Source: Caldimonas mangrovi
GTDB lineage: Bacteria; Pseudomonadota; Gammaproteobacteria; Burkholderiales; Burkholderiaceae_C
NCBI RefSeq assembly: GCF_023721835.1
Contig: NZ_JAMKFE010000008.1
Span: 1-64,000 of the forward strand
Length of the DNA stretch: 64,000 bases
Direction of reading: 5' to 3'
Below, one piece after another: positions 28,687-36,263 of this stretch. How positions within the stretch are numbered: position 1 is the stretch's first letter; each line of letters begins with the position of its first letter. The notes beneath the pieces were generated by a model. It was not told where the DNA came from, did no database searches, and saw only the letters and a list, made by a program, of their open reading frames with translations. A program made the position numbers and the translations under genes.

Positions 28687-29316
28687 ATGGGATTGGTGCT
28701 GAACCTCGGCTGCGGCTCGCAGCTCGGCGACGGGTGGGTCAACGTCGACTACGCGCTCGGTGCGCGCATGGCGAAGCTGCCGTTGTTCAGGCCGCTGAAC
28801 AGTCGACTGAAAATGTTCAAGTTCGACTGGGACGACCGGATCTACCTGCACGACCTGACCAAGCCCTTCCCGTGGCCGTCCGACAGCGCCGACGCCATCT
28901 ACAGCTCGCACACGCTGGAGCACCTGTCGCGTGAAGACGGCCGGCGCTTCCTGCGCGAGTGCCATCGCGTACTGCGCGCAGGCGGCTTGGTGCGTATCGT
29001 CGTGCCCGACTTGCGCGAGGCGGTCAACGATTATCTGGAGGGCCGGGTGAAGGCCGACGACTTCGTCGAGCAGCTCGGCGTGCTCTACATTCCCGGCGGC
29101 AGCCCGCTCAAGCGCAAGCTGGCGCCCTTCGTGCAATTCCCGCACAAGTGCATGTACGACACCGGGCGGCTGGTCGAGATCCTCGGCGAGATCGGCTTCG
29201 ACGCCGCGCCGCGGCAGCCCTTCGACAGTGGGATCGACGGGCTCGAGCAGGTCGAGCTCGAGAACCGCACCCACCATGCGGTGATCGTCGAAGGCAGCAA
29301 GCGCACTGTCCAATGA
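28687..29316 (+). CDS. class I SAM-dependent methyltransferase
   Basis: A 209-residue soluble methyltransferase. Motif I is LVLNLGCGSQ at the very N-terminus, followed by GWVNVDY. The acidic and post-I region AIYSSHTLEHLSREDGRRFL and RVLRAGGLVRIVVPDLREAV match the Methyltransf_11 type group often found in polysaccharide or lipid loci. The substrate is unknown. The ATG at 28687 follows AAGGAG at 28675-28680. A perfect hairpin (CGGCGC-TTC-GCGCCG, 28660-28674) abuts that ribosome site and could affect initiation. The 292-base leader holds no other gene. The gene lies immediately upstream of the sigma-54 promoter region of the transporter cluster. Confidence 0.88.
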   Translation: MGLVLNLGCGSQLGDGWVNVDYALGARMAKLPLFRPLNSRLKMFKFDWDDRIYLHDLTKPFPWPSDSADAIYSSHTLEHLSREDGRRFLRECHRVLRAGGLVRIVVPDLREAVNDYLEGRVKADDFVEQLGVLYIPGGSPLKRKLAPFVQFPHKCMYDTGRLVEILGEIGFDAAPRQPFDSGIDGLEQVELENRTHHAVIVEGSKRTVQ

Positions 29317-29322
29317 CTGGGC

Positions 29323-29345
29323 ATGTGTCCGTATTCAGGACACAT
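29323..29345. promoter_or_regulatory. inverted repeat, candidate activator-binding site
   Basis: ATGTGTCC at 29323-29330 and GGACACAT at 29338-29345 form perfect 8-base arms around seven bases. It lies about 120-140 bases upstream of the candidate -24 element, the usual distance for an enhancer-binding-protein site. It contains the same TGTCC/GGACA half-sites as the repeat at 29371-29417. It could instead be a weak terminator for the methyltransferase, but there is no T-run. Confidence 0.45.
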
Positions 29346-29370
29346 GGCGCGGGAAAACGCTGAAAACTTT

Positions 29371-29417
29371 CCGGACACCCGCTCGTTTCCGAGACGTGCG
29401 GGTTAACCCGTGTCCGG
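29371..29417. promoter_or_regulatory. second inverted repeat with the same half-site
   Basis: CCGGACAC at 29371-29378 pairs with GTGTCCGG at 29410-29417 across 31 bases, and an inner pair (CCCGC 29378-29382, GCGGG 29398-29402) could extend the stem. Sharing GGACAC/GTGTCC with the repeat 25 bases upstream suggests a set of protein-binding half-sites for one regulator. The distance to the -24 element is about 48 bases from its end. Confidence 0.4.
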
Positions 29418-29464
29418 TTCAGAAAACCGTTTGATTTCAAATGCTTGCGGTTTGGGCCCTGTGG

Positions 29465-29480
29465 TGGTCCCGGTCTTGCA
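29465..29480 (+). promoter_or_regulatory. candidate sigma-54 (-24/-12) promoter
   Basis: TGGTCCCGGTCTTGCA matches the sigma-54 consensus TGGCACG-N4-TTGCW with the invariant GG and GC at the correct spacing and a perfect TTGCA at -12. The mismatches are confined to the less conserved -24 positions. The start codon of the binding-protein gene is about 60 bases downstream of the expected transcription start. The two inverted repeats upstream and a sigma-54 activator gene in the same window support the assignment. Confidence 0.5.
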
Positions 29481-29551
29481 TTCCCGGGGTGCGGCCGCCG
29501 AGAGGGGCGGTCGCACCACGGCGATTCAGCCGCCCAGGACAAGGAGACACC

Positions 29552-30751
29552 ATGACCGCCCTTTTTGCACGCCGAGCCGTACTCGGGCTCGCCGCCACCG
29601 CTCTTGCTGCTGCCGCCGGTCTCGCCACTGCGCAGGGCAATGAGATCCGCATCGCTCACATCTACAGCAAGACCGGCCCGCTCGAAGCGTATGGCAAGCA
29701 GACCGCCACCGGTTTCATGATGGGCCTCGAATACGCGACGCAGGGCACGATGACGGTCGCCGGCAAGAAGCTGGTGGTTCTGGAGCGCGACGACCAGGGC
29801 AAGCCCGACGTGGGCAAGTCGCTGCTCGCCGCTGCGTATGGCGACGACAAGGTCGATCTGGCGGTGGGTCCGACCTCGTCCGGCGTTGCGCTGGCGATGC
29901 TGCCGGTGGCCGAGGAATACAAGAAGATCCTGCTGGTCGAGCCGGCCGTGGCCGACTCCATCACCGGCGACAAGTGGAACAAATACATCTTCCGCACCGG
30001 CCGCAACAGCTCGCAGGATGCGATCTCGAACGCAGTGGCGCTCGACAAGGAAGGCACCGTGGTCGCCACGCTGGCGCAGGACTACGCCTTCGGGCGCGAC
30101 GGCGTGGCCGCGTTCAAGGGGGCCCTGCGCAAGGCCAAGCTGGTGCACGAGGAATACCTGCCGACCAACACGACCGACTTCACCGCCGGCGCGCAACGGC
30201 TGTTCGACGCGCTGAAGGACCAGCCTGGGCGCAAGGTCATCTTCATCATCTGGGCCGGTGCCGGCAACCCGTTCAAGATCGCCGACCTCGACCCCAAGCG
30301 CTACGGCATCGAGATCGCCACCGGCGGCAACATCCTGCCGGCGATGGTGAACTACAAGCAGTTCCCCGGCATGGAAGGCGCGACCTACTACTACTTCGGC
30401 ATCCCGAAGAACCCGGTCAACGAGTGGCTGGTGGCCAACCACTACAAGAAGTTCCAGACGCCGCCGGACTTCTTCACCGCCGGCGGCATGGCGGCGGGCA
30501 TGGCCGTGGTCGAAGCCCTTACGAAGACCAACGGCGACACCGGCACCAACAAGCTCATCAAGACGATGGAGGGCATGCGCTTCCAGACGCCGAAGGGCGA
30601 GATGACTTTCCGCGCCGAGGACCACCAGGCCATGCAGTCGATGTACCACTTCAAGATCAAGAACGACCCGGCCTTCGCCTGGGGCGTGCCTGAGCTGGTG
30701 CGCGAGATCCGCCCCATCGAGATGCAGGTGCCGATCCGCAACAAGCGCTGA
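29552..30751 (+). CDS. ABC transporter periplasmic binding protein, branched-chain (HAAT) type
   Basis: A 399-residue periplasmic solute-binding protein (Peripla_BP_6, LivJ-like). The signal peptide (about 1-27) ends near GLATAQGN. The mature start EIRIAHIYSKTGPLEAYGKQ and TSSGVALAMLPVAEEYKKIL are typical of the family. The ATG at 29552 follows AAGGAGA. It is the first gene behind the candidate sigma-54 promoter and precedes a PHB depolymerase and the cognate ATPase and permease genes. The family binds branched-chain amino acids, amides, urea or small carboxylic acids. From the neighbours I infer 3-hydroxybutyrate or its short oligomers as ligand. The ligand is not readable from the sequence alone. 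Confidence 0.88.
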   Translation: MTALFARRAVLGLAATALAAAAGLATAQGNEIRIAHIYSKTGPLEAYGKQTATGFMMGLEYATQGTMTVAGKKLVVLERDDQGKPDVGKSLLAAAYGDDKVDLAVGPTSSGVALAMLPVAEEYKKILLVEPAVADSITGDKWNKYIFRTGRNSSQDAISNAVALDKEGTVVATLAQDYAFGRDGVAAFKGALRKAKLVHEEYLPTNTTDFTAGAQRLFDALKDQPGRKVIFIIWAGAGNPFKIADLDPKRYGIEIATGGNILPAMVNYKQFPGMEGATYYYFGIPKNPVNEWLVANHYKKFQTPPDFFTAGGMAAGMAVVEALTKTNGDTGTNKLIKTMEGMRFQTPKGEMTFRAEDHQAMQSMYHFKIKNDPAFAWGVPELVREIRPIEMQVPIRNKR

Positions 30752-30812
30752 TCCGTCCGGGCTGCGACGCACGAGACAGGCTCCGCAGCCCCTTCCTCTT
30801 CACATCGAGCAA

Positions 30813-30845
30813 CCCCCGGGCACATGGGGGCGAGGGTCGCTTTTT
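30813..30845 (+). terminator. weak hairpin with T-run, possible attenuating terminator
   Basis: CCCCC (30813-30817) and GGGGG (30826-30830) form a short stem with an eight-base loop, followed ten bases later by TTTTT (30841-30845). It lies between the binding-protein gene and the depolymerase gene. Partial terminators at this position often keep the binding protein more abundant than downstream products. The distance to the T-run makes it weak. Confidence 0.3.
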
Positions 30846-30875
30846 CCCTTCACCACCAAAAGAGGAGACAGATCG

Positions 30876-32360
30876 ATGATGCATACGATGCGACGCGTGG
30901 CTGCCGCGGCGGCCCTGATGGCGGCCTGCTCCGCGCAGGCCCAGGCGCTCCCCCAGCTCAATGTCGACAAGAGCCGGATCAGCGTGTCGGGCTTGTCGGC
31001 AGGCGGCTTCATGGCCAACCAGCTCGGCTGGGCGCATTCGTCCACCTTCATGGGCGTCGGCGTGTTCGCCGGCGGGCCCTACACCTGCGCGCGACAGAGC
31101 AACTACACGTCGTGCATGTACAACGCGCCGGTCAGCAGCAGCATGCAAAGCGGCATGCAGGCCAACATCAACAACTGGAGCGGCAGCTCGATCGACGCGA
31201 AGGCCAACGTGGCTGCCCAGAAGATCTTCCTGTTCGTCGGCACCAGCGACTACACCGTCGGGCCCAACCCGATGGACGCGCTGAACGCGCAATACGCGAA
31301 CAACGGCGTGCCCGCCGGCAACCTCGAATACGTCAAGCGCAGCGGCACCGCACACACCTTCCCGACCGACTTCGACAGCAGCGGCAACAACGCGTGCGGC
31401 AGCACCGCGTCGCCGTACATCAGCAACTGCGGCTACGACGGCGCCAAGGCCGTGCTGACGAAAATCTACGGCACGCTCAACGCGCGCAACAACGCACCGG
31501 CGGCGGGCAACTACCTGCAGTTCAACCAGGGCGCCTTCACCAGCAACCCCGGCATGGCGTCGACCGGCTGGGTCTACGTGCCGGCCAACTGTGCCGCGGG
31601 CGCGCAATGCAGGCTTCACGTGGCATTGCATGGCTGCGCGCAAAGCCTCACGCACATCGGCGACCGCTTCGTCAGGAACACCGGCTACACCCGCTGGGCC
31701 GACACCAACAGCATCATCGTGCTGTTCCCGCAGGCCAAGGTCGACAGCACCAACCGCAGCACCGCTGCCAGCGGCTCGCTGCCCAACCCCAATGCATGCT
31801 GGGACTGGGTGGGCTGGTACGGCGGCAACTTCGCGCAGAAGGCCGGCAGCCAGATCACCGCGATCAAGGCGATGGTGGACCACGTTGCCGGCGGCGCGCC
31901 GGGTGCGTCGCTGCCGCCGCCGACCGGCGTCAGCACTTCGGGTGCCACGAGCAGCAGCATGGTCGTCAGCTGGGCCGGCGTGCAGGGTGCCGCGGGCTAC
32001 AACGTCTACCGCGGCGGCAGCAAGGTGAATGCGCAGCTGGTGGCCGGCACGAGCTATACCGACACCGGACTCGCGGCCGGCACGACGTACAGCTGGACCG
32101 TGCGCAGCGTCGACGGCAACGGCGCCGAGAGCCCACCGTCATCGCCGGCCACCGGCACCACGACCGGCTCGCCGCCGCCCACCGCGACCTGTCACACGTC
32201 GAGCAACTACGCCCACACCACTGCAGGCCGCGCGTACCAGAGCGGCGGATATGCCCATGCGAACGGGTCCCACCAGAACATGGGCCTGTGGAACGTCTTC
32301 GTGACGACGACCTTGAAACAGACGGGGCCGAACCACTACGTCATCGGCACCTGCCCGTGA
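30876..32360 (+). CDS. phaZ: extracellular polyhydroxybutyrate depolymerase
   Basis: A 494-residue secreted esterase that hydrolyses solid PHB. It has a signal peptide (about 1-24), then a catalytic domain to about residue 345. The lipase box is SGLSAGGF with Ser41, with Asp125 (VGTSDYTV) and His160 (SGTAHTFP) completing the triad. The oxyanion motif VALHGCAQS lies C-terminal to the Ser, which is the mark of a type 2 catalytic domain. A fibronectin type III linker follows (about 348-430, AAGYNVYRGGSKV and GTTYSWTVRSVDG). A C-terminal PHB-binding domain completes it (MGLWNVFVTTTLKQTG, YVIGTCP). The ATG at 30876 has GAGGAGA before it. It sits within the transporter and oligomer-hydrolase cluster, giving a complete external degradation path. 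Confidence 0.95.
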   Translation: MMHTMRRVAAAAALMAACSAQAQALPQLNVDKSRISVSGLSAGGFMANQLGWAHSSTFMGVGVFAGGPYTCARQSNYTSCMYNAPVSSSMQSGMQANINNWSGSSIDAKANVAAQKIFLFVGTSDYTVGPNPMDALNAQYANNGVPAGNLEYVKRSGTAHTFPTDFDSSGNNACGSTASPYISNCGYDGAKAVLTKIYGTLNARNNAPAAGNYLQFNQGAFTSNPGMASTGWVYVPANCAAGAQCRLHVALHGCAQSLTHIGDRFVRNTGYTRWADTNSIIVLFPQAKVDSTNRSTAASGSLPNPNACWDWVGWYGGNFAQKAGSQITAIKAMVDHVAGGAPGASLPPPTGVSTSGATSSSMVVSWAGVQGAAGYNVYRGGSKVNAQLVAGTSYTDTGLAAGTTYSWTVRSVDGNGAESPPSSPATGTTTGSPPPTATCHTSSNYAHTTAGRAYQSGGYAHANGSHQNMGLWNVFVTTTLKQTGPNHYVIGTCP

Positions 32361-32401
32361 CGTCGTCGCCGGCCTCCTCGAGAAAGATGCGGTGAACAGC
32401 G

Positions 32402-33166
32402 ATGCCCCCTGTGCTTGAAACCCTGGACCTCACGATCCGCTTCGGCGGGCACGTGGCCGTGGACCGCGTCAGCTGTGCCTTTTCTGCCGGCACGCTGACG
32501 GCCATCGTCGGGCCCAACGGCGCAGGCAAGACCACGTACTTCAACCTCATTTCGGGGCAGCTCAAGGCGACAAGCGGCAGCGTGCGCCTCGAGGGGGAAG
32601 ACGTCACCGGCTTGCCTGCGCCGTTGCGCACCCGACGCGGGCTCGGGCGAGCGTTCCAGCTGACCCAGCTGTTCCCGAATCTTTCCGTGCTCGAGAACGT
32701 GCGCCTGGCGGTGCAGGCGCGCCACGGAGGCGCCCTGCAGCTGTTCAGCGTGTGGCTGGACCACAAGCGATGGATCGAGGAAGCGCACGCGGTGCTGGAG
32801 GCCGTGCACCTGGGCGACAAGGCGCAGGCGCCGGCGTCCAGCCTGCCGCACGGCGACCAGCGCAAGCTGGAGGTGGCGCTGATGATGGCGCTCGACCCGA
32901 AGGTCTACATGTTCGACGAGCCCACGGCAGGGATGAGCGTCGACGAAGTGCCGGTGGTGCTGGACCTGATCCGCGAGCTGAAGCAGCGGCGCGACAAGAC
33001 CATCCTGCTGGTCGAGCACAAGATGGACGTGGTGCGCGAGCTGGCGGATCGGATCATCGTCCTGCACAACGGGCAGTTGCTGGCCGACGGCGAACCCTCC
33101 GTGGTGATGGGGTTGCCGGTGGTGCAGAGCGCCTACATGGGCACGGCCGCAGTGGAGGAGGCATGA
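32402..33166 (+). CDS. ABC transporter ATP-binding protein, LivG type
   Basis: A 254-residue cytoplasmic ATPase for the HAAT transporter. Walker A is GPNGAGKT, the Q-loop region GLGRAFQLTQLFPNLSVLEN is typical of LivG, and Walker B is VYMFDEPTAGMS. The signature is SLPHGDQRKLEVA, the relaxed form often seen in LivG rather than LSGGQ. The ATG at 32402 lies 41 bases after the depolymerase gene, and its ribosome site is weak. It pairs with the LivF-type gene downstream. It powers import through the two permeases. Confidence 0.93.
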   Translation: MPPVLETLDLTIRFGGHVAVDRVSCAFSAGTLTAIVGPNGAGKTTYFNLISGQLKATSGSVRLEGEDVTGLPAPLRTRRGLGRAFQLTQLFPNLSVLENVRLAVQARHGGALQLFSVWLDHKRWIEEAHAVLEAVHLGDKAQAPASSLPHGDQRKLEVALMMALDPKVYMFDEPTAGMSVDEVPVVLDLIRELKQRRDKTILLVEHKMDVVRELADRIIVLHNGQLLADGEPSVVMGLPVVQSAYMGTAAVEEA

Positions 33167-33257
33167 CGATTGTGCTTCACGCGAAGGGCGGGGCCCGCAT
33201 CGCCGTGCAGGGGTGGCGGCGCACGCACATGCAAACGCAACTTTCCGAAGGTGCCCC

Positions 33258-34007
33258 ATGAGCACACCTGTTCTCGAACTGCGAGGCGTCCACACGCACA
33301 TCGGCGCCTATCACATCCTCCATGGCGTCGACTTCACCGTCCCCCAGGGCGAGGTGACGATGCTCCTCGGCCGCAACGGCGCCGGCAAGACCACCACGCT
33401 GCGCACCGTCATGGGCTTGTGGCAGGCCACGCAGGGCCACATCACTTTCGATGGCCAGCCCATCGGCGGTGAAGGCAGGCGCCTGGCCACGCCCGAGATT
33501 GCGCAGAAGGGCATCGCCTACGTTCCCGAGAGCATGGGCATCTTCTCCGACCTGTCGGTCAAGGAGAACCTGCTGCTGGCCGCCCGCGGTGCCCGCACCG
33601 CCGACGACCTCGACACGCAACGCCTCGAATGGATCTTCGGGCTGTTTCCGGCGCTGAAGAAGTTCTGGCTCTACCCGGCCGGCAAGCTGTCGGGCGGGCA
33701 GAAGCAGATGCTGTCCGTGGCGCGGGCCATCGTCGAGCCGCGCCGGCTGCTGCTGATCGACGAGCCGAGCAAGGGCCTGGCCCCCGCGATCATCCAGAAC
33801 CTCATCAGCGCCCTGCGCGAGCTGAAGACCACGCAGACCACCATCCTGCTGGTGGAGCAGAACTTCGCGATGGCCCGCGCGCTGGGCGACTCGGTGGCGG
33901 TGATGGACGACGGCCGCGTGGTGCACCGGGGCCGCATGGACGAGCTGGCAGCGGACGAGGACCTGCAGCAGCGGCTGCTGGGCTTGTCGCTCGCCGCGCA
34001 TCAATGA
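33258..34007 (+). CDS. ABC transporter ATP-binding protein, LivF type
   Basis: A 249-residue second ATPase of the HAAT transporter. Walker A GRNGAGKT, signature LSGGQKQMLSVARA and Walker B LLLIDEPSKGLAP are complete, and GIAYVPESMGIFSDLSVKEN is the LivF-type Q-loop region. The ATG at 33258 follows GAAGG, and the frame extends upstream only without a ribosome site. There are 91 bases between it and the LivG-type gene. The permease gene begins 20 bases after its stop, with an unused overlapping ATG at 34004. Confidence 0.93.
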   Translation: MSTPVLELRGVHTHIGAYHILHGVDFTVPQGEVTMLLGRNGAGKTTTLRTVMGLWQATQGHITFDGQPIGGEGRRLATPEIAQKGIAYVPESMGIFSDLSVKENLLLAARGARTADDLDTQRLEWIFGLFPALKKFWLYPAGKLSGGQKQMLSVARAIVEPRRLLLIDEPSKGLAPAIIQNLISALRELKTTQTTILLVEQNFAMARALGDSVAVMDDGRVVHRGRMDELAADEDLQQRLLGLSLAAHQ

Positions 34008-34027
34008 GCAAGAAAGAGGGTAGGCCC

Positions 34028-35077
34028 ATGACCACTGCCGCCGTTTCCGAGCCCGCCGCCGGCATGCCGCCGCCGGCGCCCACGCCGGCCCAGGTGCCGC
34101 GTGCCAAGTTCGACGTCGTCCCGCTGCTGCTGGTGCTCGGGCTCGTCGCGCTGGCGTTGCCGATGATCGGCTCGGTGCCGACCTGGCTGACGCTGACCAT
34201 GGCGGGCCTGGCGATGGGCATGATTGTCTTCATCATCGCGTCGGGCCTGACCCTGGTGTTCGGCCTGATGGACGTGCTCAATTTCGGCCACGGCGTGTTC
34301 ATCGCGCTCGGCGCCTTCGTCGCCACCAGCGTGTTCGGGCTGATGGGCGACTGGACGGCCACGGCCTCGATCTCGCGCAACCTCGTCGCGGTGTTCTCGG
34401 CCATGCTGGTTGCGATGGCGATGGCCGGTGCGGTCGGCTATGCGTTCGAGCGTGTGGTCGTGCGGCCGGTCTACGGCCAGCACCTGAAGCAGATTCTCAT
34501 CACGATGGGCGGCATGATCATCGGCGAAGAGATCATCAAGGTGATCTGGGGGCCTCAGCAGATTCCGCTGCCGCTGCCGGAGGCGCTGCGCGGCTCTTTC
34601 TTCATCGCCGACGCAGCCATCGAGAAGTACCGCGTGCTGGCCGTCGTGATCGGCGCAGCGGTGCTGGCGGCGATGCTGTTCGTGCTCAACCGCACCAAGA
34701 TCGGCCTGCTGATCCGCGCCGGCGTGCAGGACCGAGAGATGGTCGAGAGCCTGGGCTACCGCATCAAGCGGCTGTTCATCGGCGTGTTTGTCGTCGGCTC
34801 CGGCCTCGCGGGCCTGGGCGGCGTGCTGTGGGGCCTGTACCAGCAGATGGTCATCCCCCAGATGGGCACGCAGGTCAACGTGCTGCTGTTCATCGTGATC
34901 ATCATCGGCGGGCTGGGCTCGACGCTGGGCTGCTTCGTCGGCGCGCTGCTGGTCGGGCTGATGGCCAACTACACCGGCTTCCTGGCGCCCAAGGTCGCGC
35001 TGTTCTCCAACATCGGGTTGATGGTCGCCATCCTGCTGTGGCGCCCGCAGGGCCTGTACCCCGTGACCAGTCGCTGA
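34028..35077 (+). CDS. branched-chain-type ABC permease, LivH type
   Basis: A 349-residue inner-membrane permease with about eight to nine spans. A 35-residue Pro/Ala-rich cytoplasmic N-terminus precedes the first span (DVVPLLLVLGLVALALPMIG). LTLVFGLMDVLNFGHGVFIALGAF is the LivH hallmark, and the cytoplasmic loop AGVQDREMVESLGYRIKRLF contacts the ATPase. The start at 34028 is chosen because GAGGGTAGG lies just upstream. A start at 34004 would overlap the ATPase stop but lacks a ribosome site. Confidence 0.93.
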   Translation: MTTAAVSEPAAGMPPPAPTPAQVPRAKFDVVPLLLVLGLVALALPMIGSVPTWLTLTMAGLAMGMIVFIIASGLTLVFGLMDVLNFGHGVFIALGAFVATSVFGLMGDWTATASISRNLVAVFSAMLVAMAMAGAVGYAFERVVVRPVYGQHLKQILITMGGMIIGEEIIKVIWGPQQIPLPLPEALRGSFFIADAAIEKYRVLAVVIGAAVLAAMLFVLNRTKIGLLIRAGVQDREMVESLGYRIKRLFIGVFVVGSGLAGLGGVLWGLYQQMVIPQMGTQVNVLLFIVIIIGGLGSTLGCFVGALLVGLMANYTGFLAPKVALFSNIGLMVAILLWRPQGLYPVTSR

Positions 35078-35090
35078 AGAGGTGCATGCC

Positions 35091-36164
35091 ATGCTGAAAC
35101 GTCTGCTCTCGCACGACCTGCCCAAGAGCCGTGCGCTGGCGGTGGCGCTGGTGCTCATCGTCGCCTGCCTGCTGCTGGTGCCCTTCATCTTCCCGGGCAG
35201 CAAGTCGCTCAACGTCGCGGCGAAGATCCTGATCTTCGTCGTGCTGGTGGCCAGCTACGACTTGCTGCTGGGCTACACCGGCATCGTCAGCTTCGCGCAC
35301 ACGATGTTCTTCGGCATCGGGGCCTACGGCGTCGCCGTCGCATCGACCCGCATGGGCGAGGGCTGGGCCGCGCTGGCCGTCGGCGTCGTGCTCGCGCTGC
35401 TGCTGTCGCTGGTGCTGTCCTTCGTCATCGGGCTGTTCAGCCTGCGGGTCAAGGCGATCTTCTACGCGATGATCACGCTGGCCGTGGCGTCGGCCTTCCA
35501 GACGCTGGCGTCGCAGCTGTCGGAGTTCACCGGCGGCGAAGACGGCCTCACGTTCCGCGTGCCGGAATGGCTGAGCCCGAGCTTCGAGCCGTTCGAGAAC
35601 GAATTCTTCGGCGTGCTGATCGACGGCCGCCTCATCAGCTACTACCTGCTGTTCGTGGTGGCGTTGGTGCTGGTGCTGCTGATGCTGCGCATCGTCAACT
35701 CGCCGTTCGGGCGCGTGCTGCAGGCCATCCGCGAGAACGACTTCAGGGCCGAGGCGATCGGCTACCGCACGGTGGTCTACCGCACGCTGTCCAACGTGCT
35801 GTCGGCGCTGTTCGCCACGCTGGCCGGCTGCCTGCTGGCGGTCTGGCTGCGATACAACGGACCGGACACCTCGCTGTCCTTCGAGATCATGCTCGACATC
35901 CTGCTGATCGTCGTGATCGGCGGCATGGGAACGATCTACGGCGCGGTCATCGGCAGCGTGCTGTTCGTGCTGGCCCAGAACTACCTGCAGGACCTGATGC
36001 GTCTGGGCGCCGGCGCCGTCGAGGGCGTGCCGGTGGCTTCGGAGCTCATCTCCCCCGACCGCTGGCTGCTCTGGCTGGGTGTGCTGTTCGTGCTGTGTGT
36101 CTATCACTTCCCGAGCGGCATCGTCGGCCGGTTGAGGCAAAAGGCGCTCGCATTGGCGCGCTGA
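35091..36164 (+). CDS. branched-chain-type ABC permease, LivM type
   Basis: A 357-residue inner-membrane permease, the partner of the LivH-type protein. SYDLLLGYTGIVSFAHTMFFGIGAYG is the LivM hallmark (quoted in parts: LLLGYTGIVSFAH), and the ATPase-contact loop is AIRENDFRAEAIGYRT. The ATG at 35091 has AGAGG eight bases upstream; a GTG at 35082 is in frame but overlaps that ribosome site. It starts 13 bases after the LivH-type stop. A 99-base gap then leads to the oligomer-hydrolase gene. Confidence 0.93.
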   Translation: MLKRLLSHDLPKSRALAVALVLIVACLLLVPFIFPGSKSLNVAAKILIFVVLVASYDLLLGYTGIVSFAHTMFFGIGAYGVAVASTRMGEGWAALAVGVVLALLLSLVLSFVIGLFSLRVKAIFYAMITLAVASAFQTLASQLSEFTGGEDGLTFRVPEWLSPSFEPFENEFFGVLIDGRLISYYLLFVVALVLVLLMLRIVNSPFGRVLQAIRENDFRAEAIGYRTVVYRTLSNVLSALFATLAGCLLAVWLRYNGPDTSLSFEIMLDILLIVVIGGMGTIYGAVIGSVLFVLAQNYLQDLMRLGAGAVEGVPVASELISPDRWLLWLGVLFVLCVYHFPSGIVGRLRQKALALAR

Positions 36165-36263
36165 GCCGAAGGTCCCATCGAAGACAGGCACGAGAGGCGC
36201 GGCCAGCGCGGACGGGCCCGGAACACAACACCAAAGATCCATCCAGAGGACCAGGAGACAACG

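Noticed and set aside
36201-36220. GGCACGAGAGGCGC as a second sigma-54 promoter ahead of the oligomer hydrolase
   Set aside because: The -24 half is good but the -12 half lacks both T residues. The gene is probably read from the transporter transcript.
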